Source: an uncultured Eubacteriales bacterium (lineage in GTDB: Bacteria > Bacillota > Clostridia > Oscillospirales > Oscillospiraceae). Taken from it: a stretch of DNA of 14,467 nt. A model generated the notes under the pieces. The model was not told the origin of the DNA, searched no databases, and worked only from the letters and a program-made list of their open reading frames with translations. The stretch covers positions 1-14,467 of the forward strand of contig USQL01000055.1 of the NCBI GenBank assembly GCA_900556935.1, in the 5' to 3' direction. Shown one piece after another: positions 1 through 7,267 of the stretch; the first letter of the stretch is position 1, and each line of letters starts with the position of its first letter. The position numbers and the translations under genes were made by a program.

Positions 1-305
1 AAGAAGCAGCCGATGTTGAATTTTTTCAGCGTCTCAATGACCGTGGGATAGTCCGCATCCGTCAGCTTCCGGCGGCAGGAGCCGATGGCGGAAGCGGGGG
101 TGTGGGCCAGCTTGGCCACGGTGGAGGCCGGGACCTCTGTCAGGTCCAGCAGATCCCCCTTGAGAATGCCCTCGGCGCCGAACCGGGCAGCGTAGATCTT
201 ATCCACCTTACCGCTTTCCCGGGCGGCTTCAATCACGCCCTGCAGGCTGGTATTGATCACGGCGGTGGGGCCGCCGCCGTGGGCCACCAGAATATTCACG
301 CCCAT
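1..305 (-). CDS. pfp: PPi-type 6-phosphofructokinase, N-terminal part (runs off the left edge)
   Basis: The reading frame opens at an ATG (305-303 on the minus strand) and stays open to the window edge, giving about 101 residues. It begins MGVNILVAHGGGPTAVINTS, which is the nucleotide/pyrophosphate-binding start of the phosphofructokinase family; the GGGPTAVIN form is the one seen in PPi-dependent or mixed PFK enzymes rather than the GGDAPGMN of classical ATP-PfkA. A GSCRRKL segment follows near residues 77-83, matching the family's G-S-x-R-x-K block. The enzyme phosphorylates fructose-6-P to fructose-1,6-bisphosphate, reversibly if PPi is the donor. It starts 11 nt after the aldolase stop, with a GAGAGG ribosome binding site, so it is co-transcribed as the last visible gene of the operon. 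The donor-specifying residues further downstream are outside the window, so PPi use is inferred from the N-terminus only. Confidence 0.85.
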   Translation of the reverse strand, partial: MGVNILVAHGGGPTAVINTSLQGVIEAARESGKVDKIYAARFGAEGILKGDLLDLTEVPASTVAKLAHTPASAIGSCRRKLTDADYPTVIETLKKFNIGCF

Positions 306-316
306 AGCCTTACCTC

Positions 317-1474
317 TCAGATACCGGCCTTGCGGTACCGCTCAGCCATTTCGTCCAGGGATACGTTCTCCACCAGAGGAGCCTTGCCGTAGGAGTCGAA
401 GTCCACGATCAAGGTGCCCACGGCCTCCTTGACGCCCTTTTCGATGGCCTCTACAATGAGGGCCACGTCCTCGTTGGGCACCAGGCCGTACATGACGGTG
501 TCCATAATGGGGGTCAGGAACACTCTGGGGTCAAAATCGGAGGTCTTGGTCTGGAGCAGCTCATAGATGGGCTTGATGGTCTCGTGGTCCCGCAGCTCCG
601 GACGGTACCAGAACAGCTCCCGCAGATTCCGGGTGACGGCCAGACGGATATCGGTATCCACGTTGATCTTGGCAATGCCCAGCTTGGAGACCTCTTTCAG
701 CTGCTCCTTGGGGATGCCGTAGGCATTGGTAATGGTGCCCCCCAGGGCGTTGATCTCCTTGACGATATACTGGGGCACGGTGGAGGAGCCGTGGGACACC
801 AGGGCGCAGAAAATGCCCTCATGGAGCAGGCACTCCTTGGTGGCAATGGCGATCTGCTTGCGGATCACCGCATGGGCGCCCTTGTTGGCACCGTGCTTGG
901 TGCCGTAGCTGATGGCCAGAGCATCCACGCCGGTGGCCTTGATAAATTTAATAGCATCCAAGGGGTTCGTATAGGTAGAGGTTGCGGCGAACACATGGTC
1001 CTCCACACCGGCAAGCACGCCCAGCTCGCCTTCCACCGTCACGCCCCGCTCGTGGGCCAGCTTGACAACCTCCCGGGTCAGGGCGATGTTGTCCTCAAAG
1101 GGCAGGCTGGAGCCGTCAATCATCACGGAGGTGTAGCCCCCGTCCATGGCGGCAATGCAGGAGTCGATGGTCTTGCCGTGGTCTAGGTGCAGCGCCACGG
1201 GGATGGGGCTGTTCTCGGCAAACTGCTTGACGGCCTTGGCAATGTTGTTGGCACCCACCTTCTTGTCTTCCAAGGTGCCGTTGGCAAAGTCGGTCCGGCC
1301 GCCCATAAAGGCGTTGGCCAGGTCCGCGCCCTGGATAATGGCGGCGGAGCGGAACATCTCGTGGACCTCAATGACGGCCTTGGCCTGGGCCACGGCGTTG
1401 ACATTGAAGGCACCCTGGGCATAGTTATACTTTTCGGTAGCCTCCAGAATGGCTCTCATAGGTACTAAGGACAT
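317..1474 (-). CDS. fba: Class II fructose-1,6-bisphosphate aldolase, long CbbA-like form
   Basis: This 385-residue cytoplasmic metal-dependent aldolase cleaves fructose-1,6-bisphosphate to dihydroxyacetone phosphate and glyceraldehyde-3-P. The class II signatures are visible: HLDHG at residues 96-100 (catalytic Asp98, metal-ligand His99), EGELG at 148-152, GTKHG at 191-195 and SHGSS at 228-232 (metal-ligand histidines), and NVDTD at 271-275. The opening MSLVPMRAIL, the SHGSS motif and the C-terminal FDPRVFL stretch (residues 314-320) resemble the cyanobacterial/Calvin-cycle CbbA subtype more than the ~285-residue GatY/KbaY-like forms usual in Firmicutes, and the length agrees. The ribosome binding site TAGGAGGT lies just upstream of the ATG. 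It follows the nagB-like gene by 20 nt and precedes the PPi-PFK gene by 11 nt, placing it directly after fructose-6-P production and phosphorylation. A tagatose-bisphosphate specificity is possible but less likely. Confidence 0.9.
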   Translation of the reverse strand: MSLVPMRAILEATEKYNYAQGAFNVNAVAQAKAVIEVHEMFRSAAIIQGADLANAFMGGRTDFANGTLEDKKVGANNIAKAVKQFAENSPIPVALHLDHGKTIDSCIAAMDGGYTSVMIDGSSLPFEDNIALTREVVKLAHERGVTVEGELGVLAGVEDHVFAATSTYTNPLDAIKFIKATGVDALAISYGTKHGANKGAHAVIRKQIAIATKECLLHEGIFCALVSHGSSTVPQYIVKEINALGGTITNAYGIPKEQLKEVSKLGIAKINVDTDIRLAVTRNLRELFWYRPELRDHETIKPIYELLQTKTSDFDPRVFLTPIMDTVMYGLVPNEDVALIVEAIEKGVKEAVGTLIVDFDSYGKAPLVENVSLDEMAERYRKAGI

Positions 1475-1494
1475 AATTGTTTACCTCCTATATT

Positions 1495-2313
1495 TTAGTA
1501 CGGCTGCTTGGCCGCGTTGGCGTTGAGATAGATGCAGGCATCGGGATGGTTCTGGGCAAGGCTTGCGGGGAAGTGGGCGGTTACCTCACCGTAGGCGGCC
1601 TGGCGGACCACACTGCGGTGCCAGTCCCGGAACACCCCCAGGCGCAGCTTCCTGGCGCCCAAAATCTGCTTGATGCCGATGGTGACGCACTTGCGGGGCA
1701 TGGCATCGATGGCACCGTTCAGGTCACCGATAGCGTTAGAGGTCCGGGTTTCCCGGCTGATGGTCAGCACTCTGGTGGGAAGCTGGGCGAACTCCTCGGC
1801 GGTCATATCGTCCCGTGCCTCGTTAAAGGCCAGATGGCCGTTGATGCCGATGCCGCCGAAGCACACATCTACGCCCCCCAACTCCTCAATCTTTCGGTCA
1901 ATCATGCCGGGGTCCTTGGGGTCCGGGAAGAACCGCTGACTCTCGGGCATCACAAGCTCCGGGTCAATCTTGGAATACACCGTGCGGTTCATAAAGCCGT
2001 GGAAGGACAGGGGGGAATCGAAATCAATATAGGTCTCGTCGTCGTTTAAGTACTCGTCCATGTTGAAGAACCAGCAGTTCTTCAGGGACACCCGGTCCCG
2101 GTTTACCAGGCGGACGAAGATGGGATACTGGCCCACGGGGCCCACCGGGCAGATGAAGACGGTCTTCTCCCCCCGGGCATTGTGCTCTTTGATGGTATTG
2201 ACCATCTCCAGGGCCATTTCATAGAAAACCTCGCCGGAATCCCCCAGCTTTACCAGAGGAATCTTTGCGTCCTTTCCCAGGTCCTCCTGGGAAATCTGAA
2301 AATACTCGTACAT
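1495..2313 (-). CDS. nagB: NagB-like glucosamine-6-phosphate deaminase/isomerase, divergent
   Basis: This 272-residue protein of the NagB sugar-isomerase family is predicted to convert glucosamine-6-P to fructose-6-P and ammonia in the cytoplasm. Family motifs are clear: FNMDEY at residues 83-88 (Asp86 matches E. coli Asp72), GGIGINGHLAFNEA at 153-166 (His160 and Glu165 match His143 and Glu148), SRETRTSNAIG at 186-196, and a late NHPDACIYLN block. Two regions are unusual. The N-terminal phosphate loop, normally of the form TG-S/T-TP, reads CPVGPVGQYP (55-64) without the usual Ser/Thr. The segment that carries E. coli Lys208 reads FRDWHRS. Asn158 stands where E. coli has Asp141; from memory, Asn is common there in Gram-positive homologues. 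The gene has an AAGGAGG ribosome binding site and starts 14 nt after the ROK gene. The fold assignment is firm; the exact substrate is not, and a related amino-sugar phosphate is possible. Confidence 0.85.
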   Translation of the reverse strand: MYEYFQISQEDLGKDAKIPLVKLGDSGEVFYEMALEMVNTIKEHNARGEKTVFICPVGPVGQYPIFVRLVNRDRVSLKNCWFFNMDEYLNDDETYIDFDSPLSFHGFMNRTVYSKIDPELVMPESQRFFPDPKDPGMIDRKIEELGGVDVCFGGIGINGHLAFNEARDDMTAEEFAQLPTRVLTISRETRTSNAIGDLNGAIDAMPRKCVTIGIKQILGARKLRLGVFRDWHRSVVRQAAYGEVTAHFPASLAQNHPDACIYLNANAAKQPY

Positions 2314-2327
2314 TTTTTGGCTCCTCC

Positions 2328-3530
2328 TTATTTTTTATCGGGATGAATCAAACAATTTAATACGGAATAGGCCGCCGCGCCCACAGCGCCGTCCAAAGGC
2401 GTGCTGTCGCAGTAGGCGACGGTGCCCAGTTCGTAATCGTTGCCGGTAAACTCAAACTGCCGCCGGATTTCCTCCAGGAAATCCGTTCGCAGGGCCGGGC
2501 TCCGGAACAGCGCCCCATGGAGGAACAGCTTCTCCGGATTCATCAGCACCGCCACATTCAGCGCCGCCACGGCCAGATGCCGCAGGGCCAGGGTCAGCAC
2601 CCGGCACACCGCCGGGTCCCCCAGCTCGTAGGCCTTTACCAGGTCCTCCAAGGTCAGCGCCTCGGGGGTCTGGGCGAGACACCGCAGCATGGAATTGGGG
2701 TTCGACTGCCAGATCACCCTTCCGTTTTCCAGAAGGGCGGACTCGGTTATGACGGTTTGCAGGCACCCCCGCTTGCCGCACTCGCAGCGCTTTCCGTCCA
2801 GCACCGCGATGGTGTGGGCAATTTCGCCGCAGCCGTAGGTGGTGCCGATAAACAGCTCGTCGTCGATGATGTGGGCGCAGTGCATGCCCCGGCCCACATG
2901 CAGCAGGGCAAAATTGGAGGGGGCCTCCTCCGGGTGGTTGAGCCCCAGGGCCACGGCCATACAGCGCACGTTGTTTTCAAAGACCACGGGAATCTCGAAG
3001 GCCGCCTGAACGGCCCCGGGGTCAAACTCCGCCCAGTACCGGCTGCTGCCCACAAAGCCCGTTTTTTCCTTGTTGATGTGCCCGGGAAGCCCCACGCCGA
3101 TGGCGGCGATTTTCTCCCGGGGCACCGGGGCAGAAGCCAGGCAGTCGGCAATCATCTCCGTCACCACCTGGGTGATGTTCTCCCGTTCCGGGTCATGGGG
3201 CAGGAGCTTCTGATACTTTACCCCGCCCCGCAGGTCACAGACCACGCCGGTGATGGAGGAATAGTTGAATTCCACCCCCACGGCATACCGGTAGTCCGGG
3301 CAGATATTCAGGGCGATGCGGGCCCTTCCGATGGTGCCCCGGTCCTCCTCCATTCTCCCCAGCTCCGTTAAAATCCCCTCCCGCAGCAGCTCCCCCACCA
3401 CTGCGGTGATGGTTGCGGAGGTGATGCCGGTCAGGTCGCTGGTGTCCTTTCGGGAAATACCGGGGTTTCGGAAGATGCATTCCAGAACCCGGTCCCGGTT
3501 GGGGGCACGTATTTCCTTTTGCTTGTACAT
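2328..3530 (-). CDS. ROK-family transcriptional repressor (NagC/XylR type)
   Basis: This 400-residue protein has an N-terminal winged helix-turn-helix (about residues 10-60; the core GISRKDTSDLTGITSATITA is a typical ROK recognition helix region) followed by a ROK sugar-binding domain. The zinc-binding signature is intact: His239 and then CECGKRGC with Cys249, Cys251 and Cys256. The kinase residues are not: the first phosphate loop lacks the D-x-G-G-T pattern (GVEFNYSSIT at 85-94) and the catalytic Asp position in the usual NDAN motif is Asn187 in ENNVRC. It is therefore a sugar-responsive regulator rather than a ROK kinase. Family knowledge suggests that it senses a sugar or sugar phosphate from this pathway, for example GlcNAc-6-P as NagC does. 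It sits inside the operon, 12 nt after the DUF4838 gene whose TAA adjoins its AAGGAA ribosome binding site, so it probably controls its own operon and the divergent ABC operon. The operator is not identified. Confidence 0.9.
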   Translation of the reverse strand: MYKQKEIRAPNRDRVLECIFRNPGISRKDTSDLTGITSATITAVVGELLREGILTELGRMEEDRGTIGRARIALNICPDYRYAVGVEFNYSSITGVVCDLRGGVKYQKLLPHDPERENITQVVTEMIADCLASAPVPREKIAAIGVGLPGHINKEKTGFVGSSRYWAEFDPGAVQAAFEIPVVFENNVRCMAVALGLNHPEEAPSNFALLHVGRGMHCAHIIDDELFIGTTYGCGEIAHTIAVLDGKRCECGKRGCLQTVITESALLENGRVIWQSNPNSMLRCLAQTPEALTLEDLVKAYELGDPAVCRVLTLALRHLAVAALNVAVLMNPEKLFLHGALFRSPALRTDFLEEIRRQFEFTGNDYELGTVAYCDSTPLDGAVGAAAYSVLNCLIHPDKK

Positions 3531-3542
3531 GAAATTCGTTCC

Positions 3543-5396
3543 TTATTTCAAATTCTCGGGCAATGCAAAGCCCGTGTAGTTGGTGGCGACCTCAATCACC
3601 CGGAAGACATCCAGCCTGCGCTGGCGTTTTAGCTCCTCCCCGCGAATAAAGGCGCAGAAGTCCGCGAAAAGCCGGTCCGCTTCCTTTTTGTCTCCCATAC
3701 ACAAGCTCACCAGAGCCCGGGACAGGAGAATGCAGTATTGACAGTGGAAATCCAGATATTCCCAGTTTTCCTTCCAGATTTTCTTCCGTCCCGTGGGAAT
3801 CCGCTCCCGGAATTCCGCCGCCACACGCTCAATCCGGCGGAACCGGTCCGCAAGAGCCGGCTGGCACCGGGGGCCGTGGTTATTCCAGTAGTCCGTATCG
3901 CTCAGGGCCGACAGCCGCTCCAGGAAGGCCACGGCGTTTTCCCAGCCGGGGCCAAACATGGCGGAGAAATAGGTATCCCGCATGGTCTCGTAGGGAATGG
4001 TCTCGTCCAGCAGCGCCTGGGCCATGACGTAATTGGGGAAGCCCGTGGGGCTCATGGCCCGCAGCTCCTGGCAGCTCATGTAGCCGTTGGTGCCGAAGCG
4101 CTTTAACGCGTGAATGTCGTCGTAGGTAACCCGGGCGATTTTCATATAGCCAAAGTCCCCGTAGTGGGCCCGGCCCAGGGGGTAGTCGTAGAAAAAGCTG
4201 TCCCCGGAGAACACCCGCTTCCAGGCGGCCAGATGAGAGAGATTTTCCTCCACCGTCTCCGGAAGACGCATCTCATTGCGCACATAGGGGGTAATGGGCA
4301 CCGGGCGGAAATCCGGAGGATAGGACATTTCAAAGGTCCGGCTGATGGGAGCAAACATCAGGCAGAACCGCTCCGGGTGCCGGATGCGGCTGACCTTCGG
4401 CGCGTACAGAAGCTCCTGGTAGAGCAGGAAGACAATCCTTGTGGAAAGTCCCGCCCGGGTCAGGGCCTGGTCCAGCTGGTTTAAAATCTCCACATACTGG
4501 TCAGAAAGGGTTGTTTTCCGGCACTCTTCACAGGTGCAGACGTTGTTATAGTCGTCTGCCAGCCAGAAATGCAGGTATTCCGCCTCCGGGTGCTCCCGGG
4601 CATAATCCACCACCTGGTTTACAAGCAGTTCCCGTGCCTTTGGGTTTGAATAGCACAGATTGGTATTGGCGGGGATGCCCTTCCAGTAGCCCCGCTTCCC
4701 GCCGACCAGGGCCGCCAGGGGCTCTAGGTCCGGGGCCAGGGTCTTCTCCGTGGTGTGCCAGCCGGTGCCCGCGCCGCCCAGGACTCCCGCGGTCCAGCCG
4801 TGGCCCACCCGGTGGCAGTGGATGCCCCGCAGGGCCATGGCCCGGTACACCGCCTGGTCCATGGCATCCAGGTCCCGGCGCTCCAATGTCTCGGGCTCCA
4901 GGGTGGGGTTGTACAGATGGGAATACCAGCGTTCAAAAAAGATATCCGGCTTTTTAAACTGGAGGAAAAAGGCATTGAAGCCGTTCTTGGGCAGCCAGTC
5001 GATGAAGTCCACCAGATTGCTCAGGCTGTCCGCGCCCTCCACGCAGACCCCCCGATGGTAAAAGGAGGCCCGCACGTCCTTCTTTTCCGCCTCCGGCGCG
5101 CCGGAGGTCTGAAGATCCGGCACATAGGTGCCCCCGGGGCCGGGATAGAGGAAGACGAAGCCGATGGCACGCAGATAGTCGTAGACCGCCAGCAGGACAT
5201 TTCCGGCGGTGCTGCCGACAAATTCCGCCCTGCCGTCCCGGACACGGTAGCTGTAGTCCGCGTCTCCGGCGACGGACATGGAAACCTCCAGCCTCCCGCC
5301 GCCCTGTCCCGGGAGCATGGTCATATGCTCCTCCAGGGTCCGGGCGGCGAAGGCGAGGGTTGCCTGCTCCTGGGAATAGCGTTTCTGTTCTTCCAT
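3543..5396 (-). CDS. Cytoplasmic DUF4838-type, glycoside-hydrolase-like protein
   Basis: This 617-residue protein has no signal peptide and no membrane segment. Residues ~1-95 look like the small alpha/beta domain found before the barrel in alpha-glucuronidase and GH20-type enzymes (a long amphipathic helix, then strands, then LLAVYDYLRAIGF at 68-80). Residues ~110-480 look like a TIM-barrel region: YHRGVCVEG at 113-121, WLPKNGFNAFFLQF at 134-147, then HFWLADDYNNVCTCEEC at 276-292. The last segment, with D281, D282 and the CxCEEC cluster (Cys287, Cys289, Cys292), matches the hallmark of DUF4838 proteins, which are associated with carbohydrate clusters. The C-terminal ~130 residues are helical. 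It is the first gene of the minus-strand operon, with promoter TTGACC/TAAAAT upstream and GAAAGGGG as ribosome binding site. I infer that it hydrolyses an imported amino-sugar conjugate. The activity and catalytic residues are not established; the family call comes from motif memory rather than a search. Confidence 0.7.
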   Translation of the reverse strand: MEEQKRYSQEQATLAFAARTLEEHMTMLPGQGGGRLEVSMSVAGDADYSYRVRDGRAEFVGSTAGNVLLAVYDYLRAIGFVFLYPGPGGTYVPDLQTSGAPEAEKKDVRASFYHRGVCVEGADSLSNLVDFIDWLPKNGFNAFFLQFKKPDIFFERWYSHLYNPTLEPETLERRDLDAMDQAVYRAMALRGIHCHRVGHGWTAGVLGGAGTGWHTTEKTLAPDLEPLAALVGGKRGYWKGIPANTNLCYSNPKARELLVNQVVDYAREHPEAEYLHFWLADDYNNVCTCEECRKTTLSDQYVEILNQLDQALTRAGLSTRIVFLLYQELLYAPKVSRIRHPERFCLMFAPISRTFEMSYPPDFRPVPITPYVRNEMRLPETVEENLSHLAAWKRVFSGDSFFYDYPLGRAHYGDFGYMKIARVTYDDIHALKRFGTNGYMSCQELRAMSPTGFPNYVMAQALLDETIPYETMRDTYFSAMFGPGWENAVAFLERLSALSDTDYWNNHGPRCQPALADRFRRIERVAAEFRERIPTGRKKIWKENWEYLDFHCQYCILLSRALVSLCMGDKKEADRLFADFCAFIRGEELKRQRRLDVFRVIEVATNYTGFALPENLK

Positions 5397-5431
5397 AGCG
5401 TAGGGCCCCTTTCTCCCGATACTTTGATTAT

Positions 5432-5460
5432 ATTTTATAATTAAACATCCGAAGGGTCAA
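5432..5460 (-). promoter_or_regulatory. Sigma-A-type promoter of the DUF4838-ROK-nagB-fba-pfp operon
   Basis: Read on the minus strand, a -35 hexamer TTGACC (5460-5455) is followed after 17 bp by TAAAAT (5437-5432), about 36 bp upstream of the DUF4838 start. The flanking DNA is AT-rich, in contrast to the genes. Neighbouring TATAAA and TATAAT hexamers at poorer spacing could shift the exact -10. Confidence 0.6.
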
Positions 5461-5546
5461 TAGATTCTTATCCGGTAATTTCCACAAATTTCGAAGCCTC
5501 CGTTTAGCTTATGTGCATAAATATCATTTTTCACACAATTTTTATA

Positions 5547-5575
5547 TTGAATTTTGTGCGTCTTTCTGCTACCAT
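5547..5575 (+). promoter_or_regulatory. Promoter of the ABC importer operon, with ~95-nt leader
   Basis: A -35 hexamer TTGAAT (5547-5552) is followed after 17 bp by TACCAT (5570-5575), preceded by TG at the extended -10 position (TGCTACCAT). The leader of about 95 nt to the ATG at 5677 contains a CCCG/GCAG/CGGG hairpin (5589-5600), an AT-rich palindrome AATTTGTAAATT (5611-5622) that could be an operator, and a perfect 7-bp stem AAAAACG-TTC-CGTTTTT (5646-5662) ending directly against the AAGGAG ribosome binding site (5663-5668). The same promoter pattern recurs upstream of the regulator gene at 11974. Confidence 0.55.
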
Positions 5576-5676
5576 GCAAGTAACGGCACCCGGCAGCGGG
5601 CATTTGATTCAATTTGTAAATTAAATTAAATGTTCCCGCGTTTCCAAAAACGTTCCGTTTTTAAGGAGTTGTTGCT

Positions 5677-6450
5677 ATGAAAAAGAAGAAAAAGGGCATT
5701 CAGATCAGCGACAAGGTCTGGCTTCTGATCTCCCTGCTCGCCGCACTGCTGCTGTGGTACTGTCTTTCCCTGGGTGAAAAGACCGGACGCAGCTTCCCCT
5801 TCATCGACAAGGTGATTCCCGCCGTGGGCACCATGATCGAGCGGGGCGCTTTCTGGAAGGACATTAAGAGCAGCCTGAGCTGTGTGGCCCTGGGCTTTGC
5901 CCTGGGCTTCGCCACCGCCCTGCCTGTCGCCTTCCTGATGGCCTGGTACACCCCGGTCCAGAAGATTATCGAGCCCTGGATCAACTTCATCCGCAATATC
6001 CCCGCCCTGGGCTACGCCCCCCTGATTGTCATCATCTTCGGCGTTGGCCAGAAGCCCGCGGTCATTCTCATCTGGATTTGCACCTTCATGACCATGAGCA
6101 TCACCATCTATCAGGGCATTAAGAACATCGACACCACCCTCATCAAGGCCGCCCGGGTCTTAGGCGCCAACGACCTGGATATCTTCCTGAAGGTCATCTG
6201 CCCGGCCACCATCCCCTTCATCATCACCGCCATCCGTCTGGGCCTGTCCGCCGCTCTGACCACCCTTCTGGCCGCCGAATCCACCGGTGCCCAGGCCGGT
6301 ATCGGTATGCGGATTCGCTCCCTGGCAAACTCGTTTGATTCGCCTCCCATGCTGATGTACATTATCCTTCTTGGCATCATCGGCCTGATTCTGGTGAAGA
6401 TCGTTGATATTATCGAAAGGAAGCTGACAGGATGGCAGGAGAAAATTTGA
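5677..6450 (+). CDS. NitT/TauT-family ABC importer, permease subunit (SsuC/TauC-like)
   Basis: This 257-residue integral membrane protein of the nitrate/sulfonate/taurine importer class opens with a basic MKKKKKG and has about six hydrophobic segments (roughly residues 14-32, 67-90, 105-122, 125-145, 183-200 and 225-247). The EAA loop that docks onto the ATPase is seen at about 158-180, with core AARVLGANDLDIFLKVICPA. This fold and length match SsuC/TauC rather than the MalF/MalG-type sugar permeases, which is notable beside amino-sugar genes. The start is supported by AAGGAG eight bases upstream. It overlaps the ATPase gene by 19 bp, indicating translational coupling. The transported substrate cannot be read from the sequence. 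Confidence 0.92.
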   Translation: MKKKKKGIQISDKVWLLISLLAALLLWYCLSLGEKTGRSFPFIDKVIPAVGTMIERGAFWKDIKSSLSCVALGFALGFATALPVAFLMAWYTPVQKIIEPWINFIRNIPALGYAPLIVIIFGVGQKPAVILIWICTFMTMSITIYQGIKNIDTTLIKAARVLGANDLDIFLKVICPATIPFIITAIRLGLSAALTTLLAAESTGAQAGIGMRIRSLANSFDSPPMLMYIILLGIIGLILVKIVDIIERKLTGWQEKI

Positions 6451-7220
6451 CCAAGCTGAAAATTGACAACGTTGTCAAGGAATACGTGGGCAATAAGGGA
6501 AAAACCATTGCCCTGAACGGTGTCAGCCTGGATATTAAGGAAAACGAATTCATCTGCGTGGTAGGCCCCTCCGGCTGCGGCAAGTCCACCCTGCTGAACA
6601 TCATCGCGGGCCTTTTGGAGCCCACCTCCGGTGCCGTGTACTTAGACGGCAAAAAGATTGAAGGCACCGGCGTGGAGCGGGGTGTGGTCTTCCAGGGCTA
6701 CGCGCTGTTCCCCTGGCGGACGGTTCTGAAAAACGTCATGTTCGGTCTGGAAATGAAGCGGATGCCCAAGGCCCAGGCCGAGGAAATCGCCAAAAAGTAC
6801 ATCAAGGCCGTGGGTCTGGAGGGCTTTGAGCACGCCTATCCCAAGGAGCTCTCCGGCGGTATGCGCCAGAGAGTGGCCATTGCCCGGGCCTACGCCGCGG
6901 ACCCCGAGGTTCTGCTGCTGGACGAGCCCTTCGGCGCACTGGATGCCCAGACCCGTGTGCAGCTGCAAAGCGAGCTGCTGAATACCTGGGAGCACGAGAA
7001 GAAGACCTGCTTCTTCATCACCCACGACGTGGACGAGGCCATTATTCTGGCCCAGAGAGTCATCATCATGTCCGCCCGTCCCGGCCGCATCAAGCGGATT
7101 GTGGACATCGACATTCCCTATCCCCGCACCCAGGCCACCAAGACCGACCCCCGGTTCCTGGAGCTGAAGACGGAAATCTGGAATGAGGTCTACCAGGAGT
7201 TCCTGGAGGTCAGGAAGTAA
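6432..7220 (+). CDS. NitT/TauT-family ABC importer, ATP-binding subunit (SsuB/TauB-like)
   Basis: This 262-residue cytoplasmic ATPase energises the adjacent permease. All ABC motifs are present: Walker A GPSGCGKST (residues 45-53), Q-loop glutamine at 88 in VFQGYALFPWRTV, signature LSGGMRQR (140-147), Walker B LLLDEP (161-166), D-loop GALD (168-171) and switch histidine His198 in THDVDEA. The ALFPWRTV after the Q-loop and the HDVDEA stretch are typical of the nitrate/sulfonate/taurine subfamily. There is no C-terminal regulatory domain of the kind MalK-type sugar ATPases carry. The ATG at 6432 lies within the 3' end of the permease gene; AAAGGAAG just upstream is the likely ribosome binding site. 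It may interact only with its own permease, as is usual for this class. Confidence 0.94.
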   Translation: MAGENLTKLKIDNVVKEYVGNKGKTIALNGVSLDIKENEFICVVGPSGCGKSTLLNIIAGLLEPTSGAVYLDGKKIEGTGVERGVVFQGYALFPWRTVLKNVMFGLEMKRMPKAQAEEIAKKYIKAVGLEGFEHAYPKELSGGMRQRVAIARAYAADPEVLLLDEPFGALDAQTRVQLQSELLNTWEHEKKTCFFITHDVDEAIILAQRVIIMSARPGRIKRIVDIDIPYPRTQATKTDPRFLELKTEIWNEVYQEFLEVRK

Positions 7221-7267
7221 TTTCACCGGCTAAAACCCGGAAAAATTAAAAATTGGAGGAAACCGAA

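Noticed and set aside
1966..1974. Asn158 in place of the E. coli Asp141 position, as evidence of a dead NagB-like enzyme (approximate site in the gene)
   Set aside because: Asn at this position is, to my knowledge, found in functional Gram-positive NagB proteins, and the neighbouring His160 and Glu165 are kept. It is not by itself a sign of inactivity.
5646..5662. Hairpin AAAAACG-TTC-CGTTTTT as an attenuator terminator before the permease gene
   Set aside because: The stem is short and mostly A-T pairs, and the T-run is part of the stem rather than following it. It may shape access to the ribosome binding site but is not a convincing terminator.
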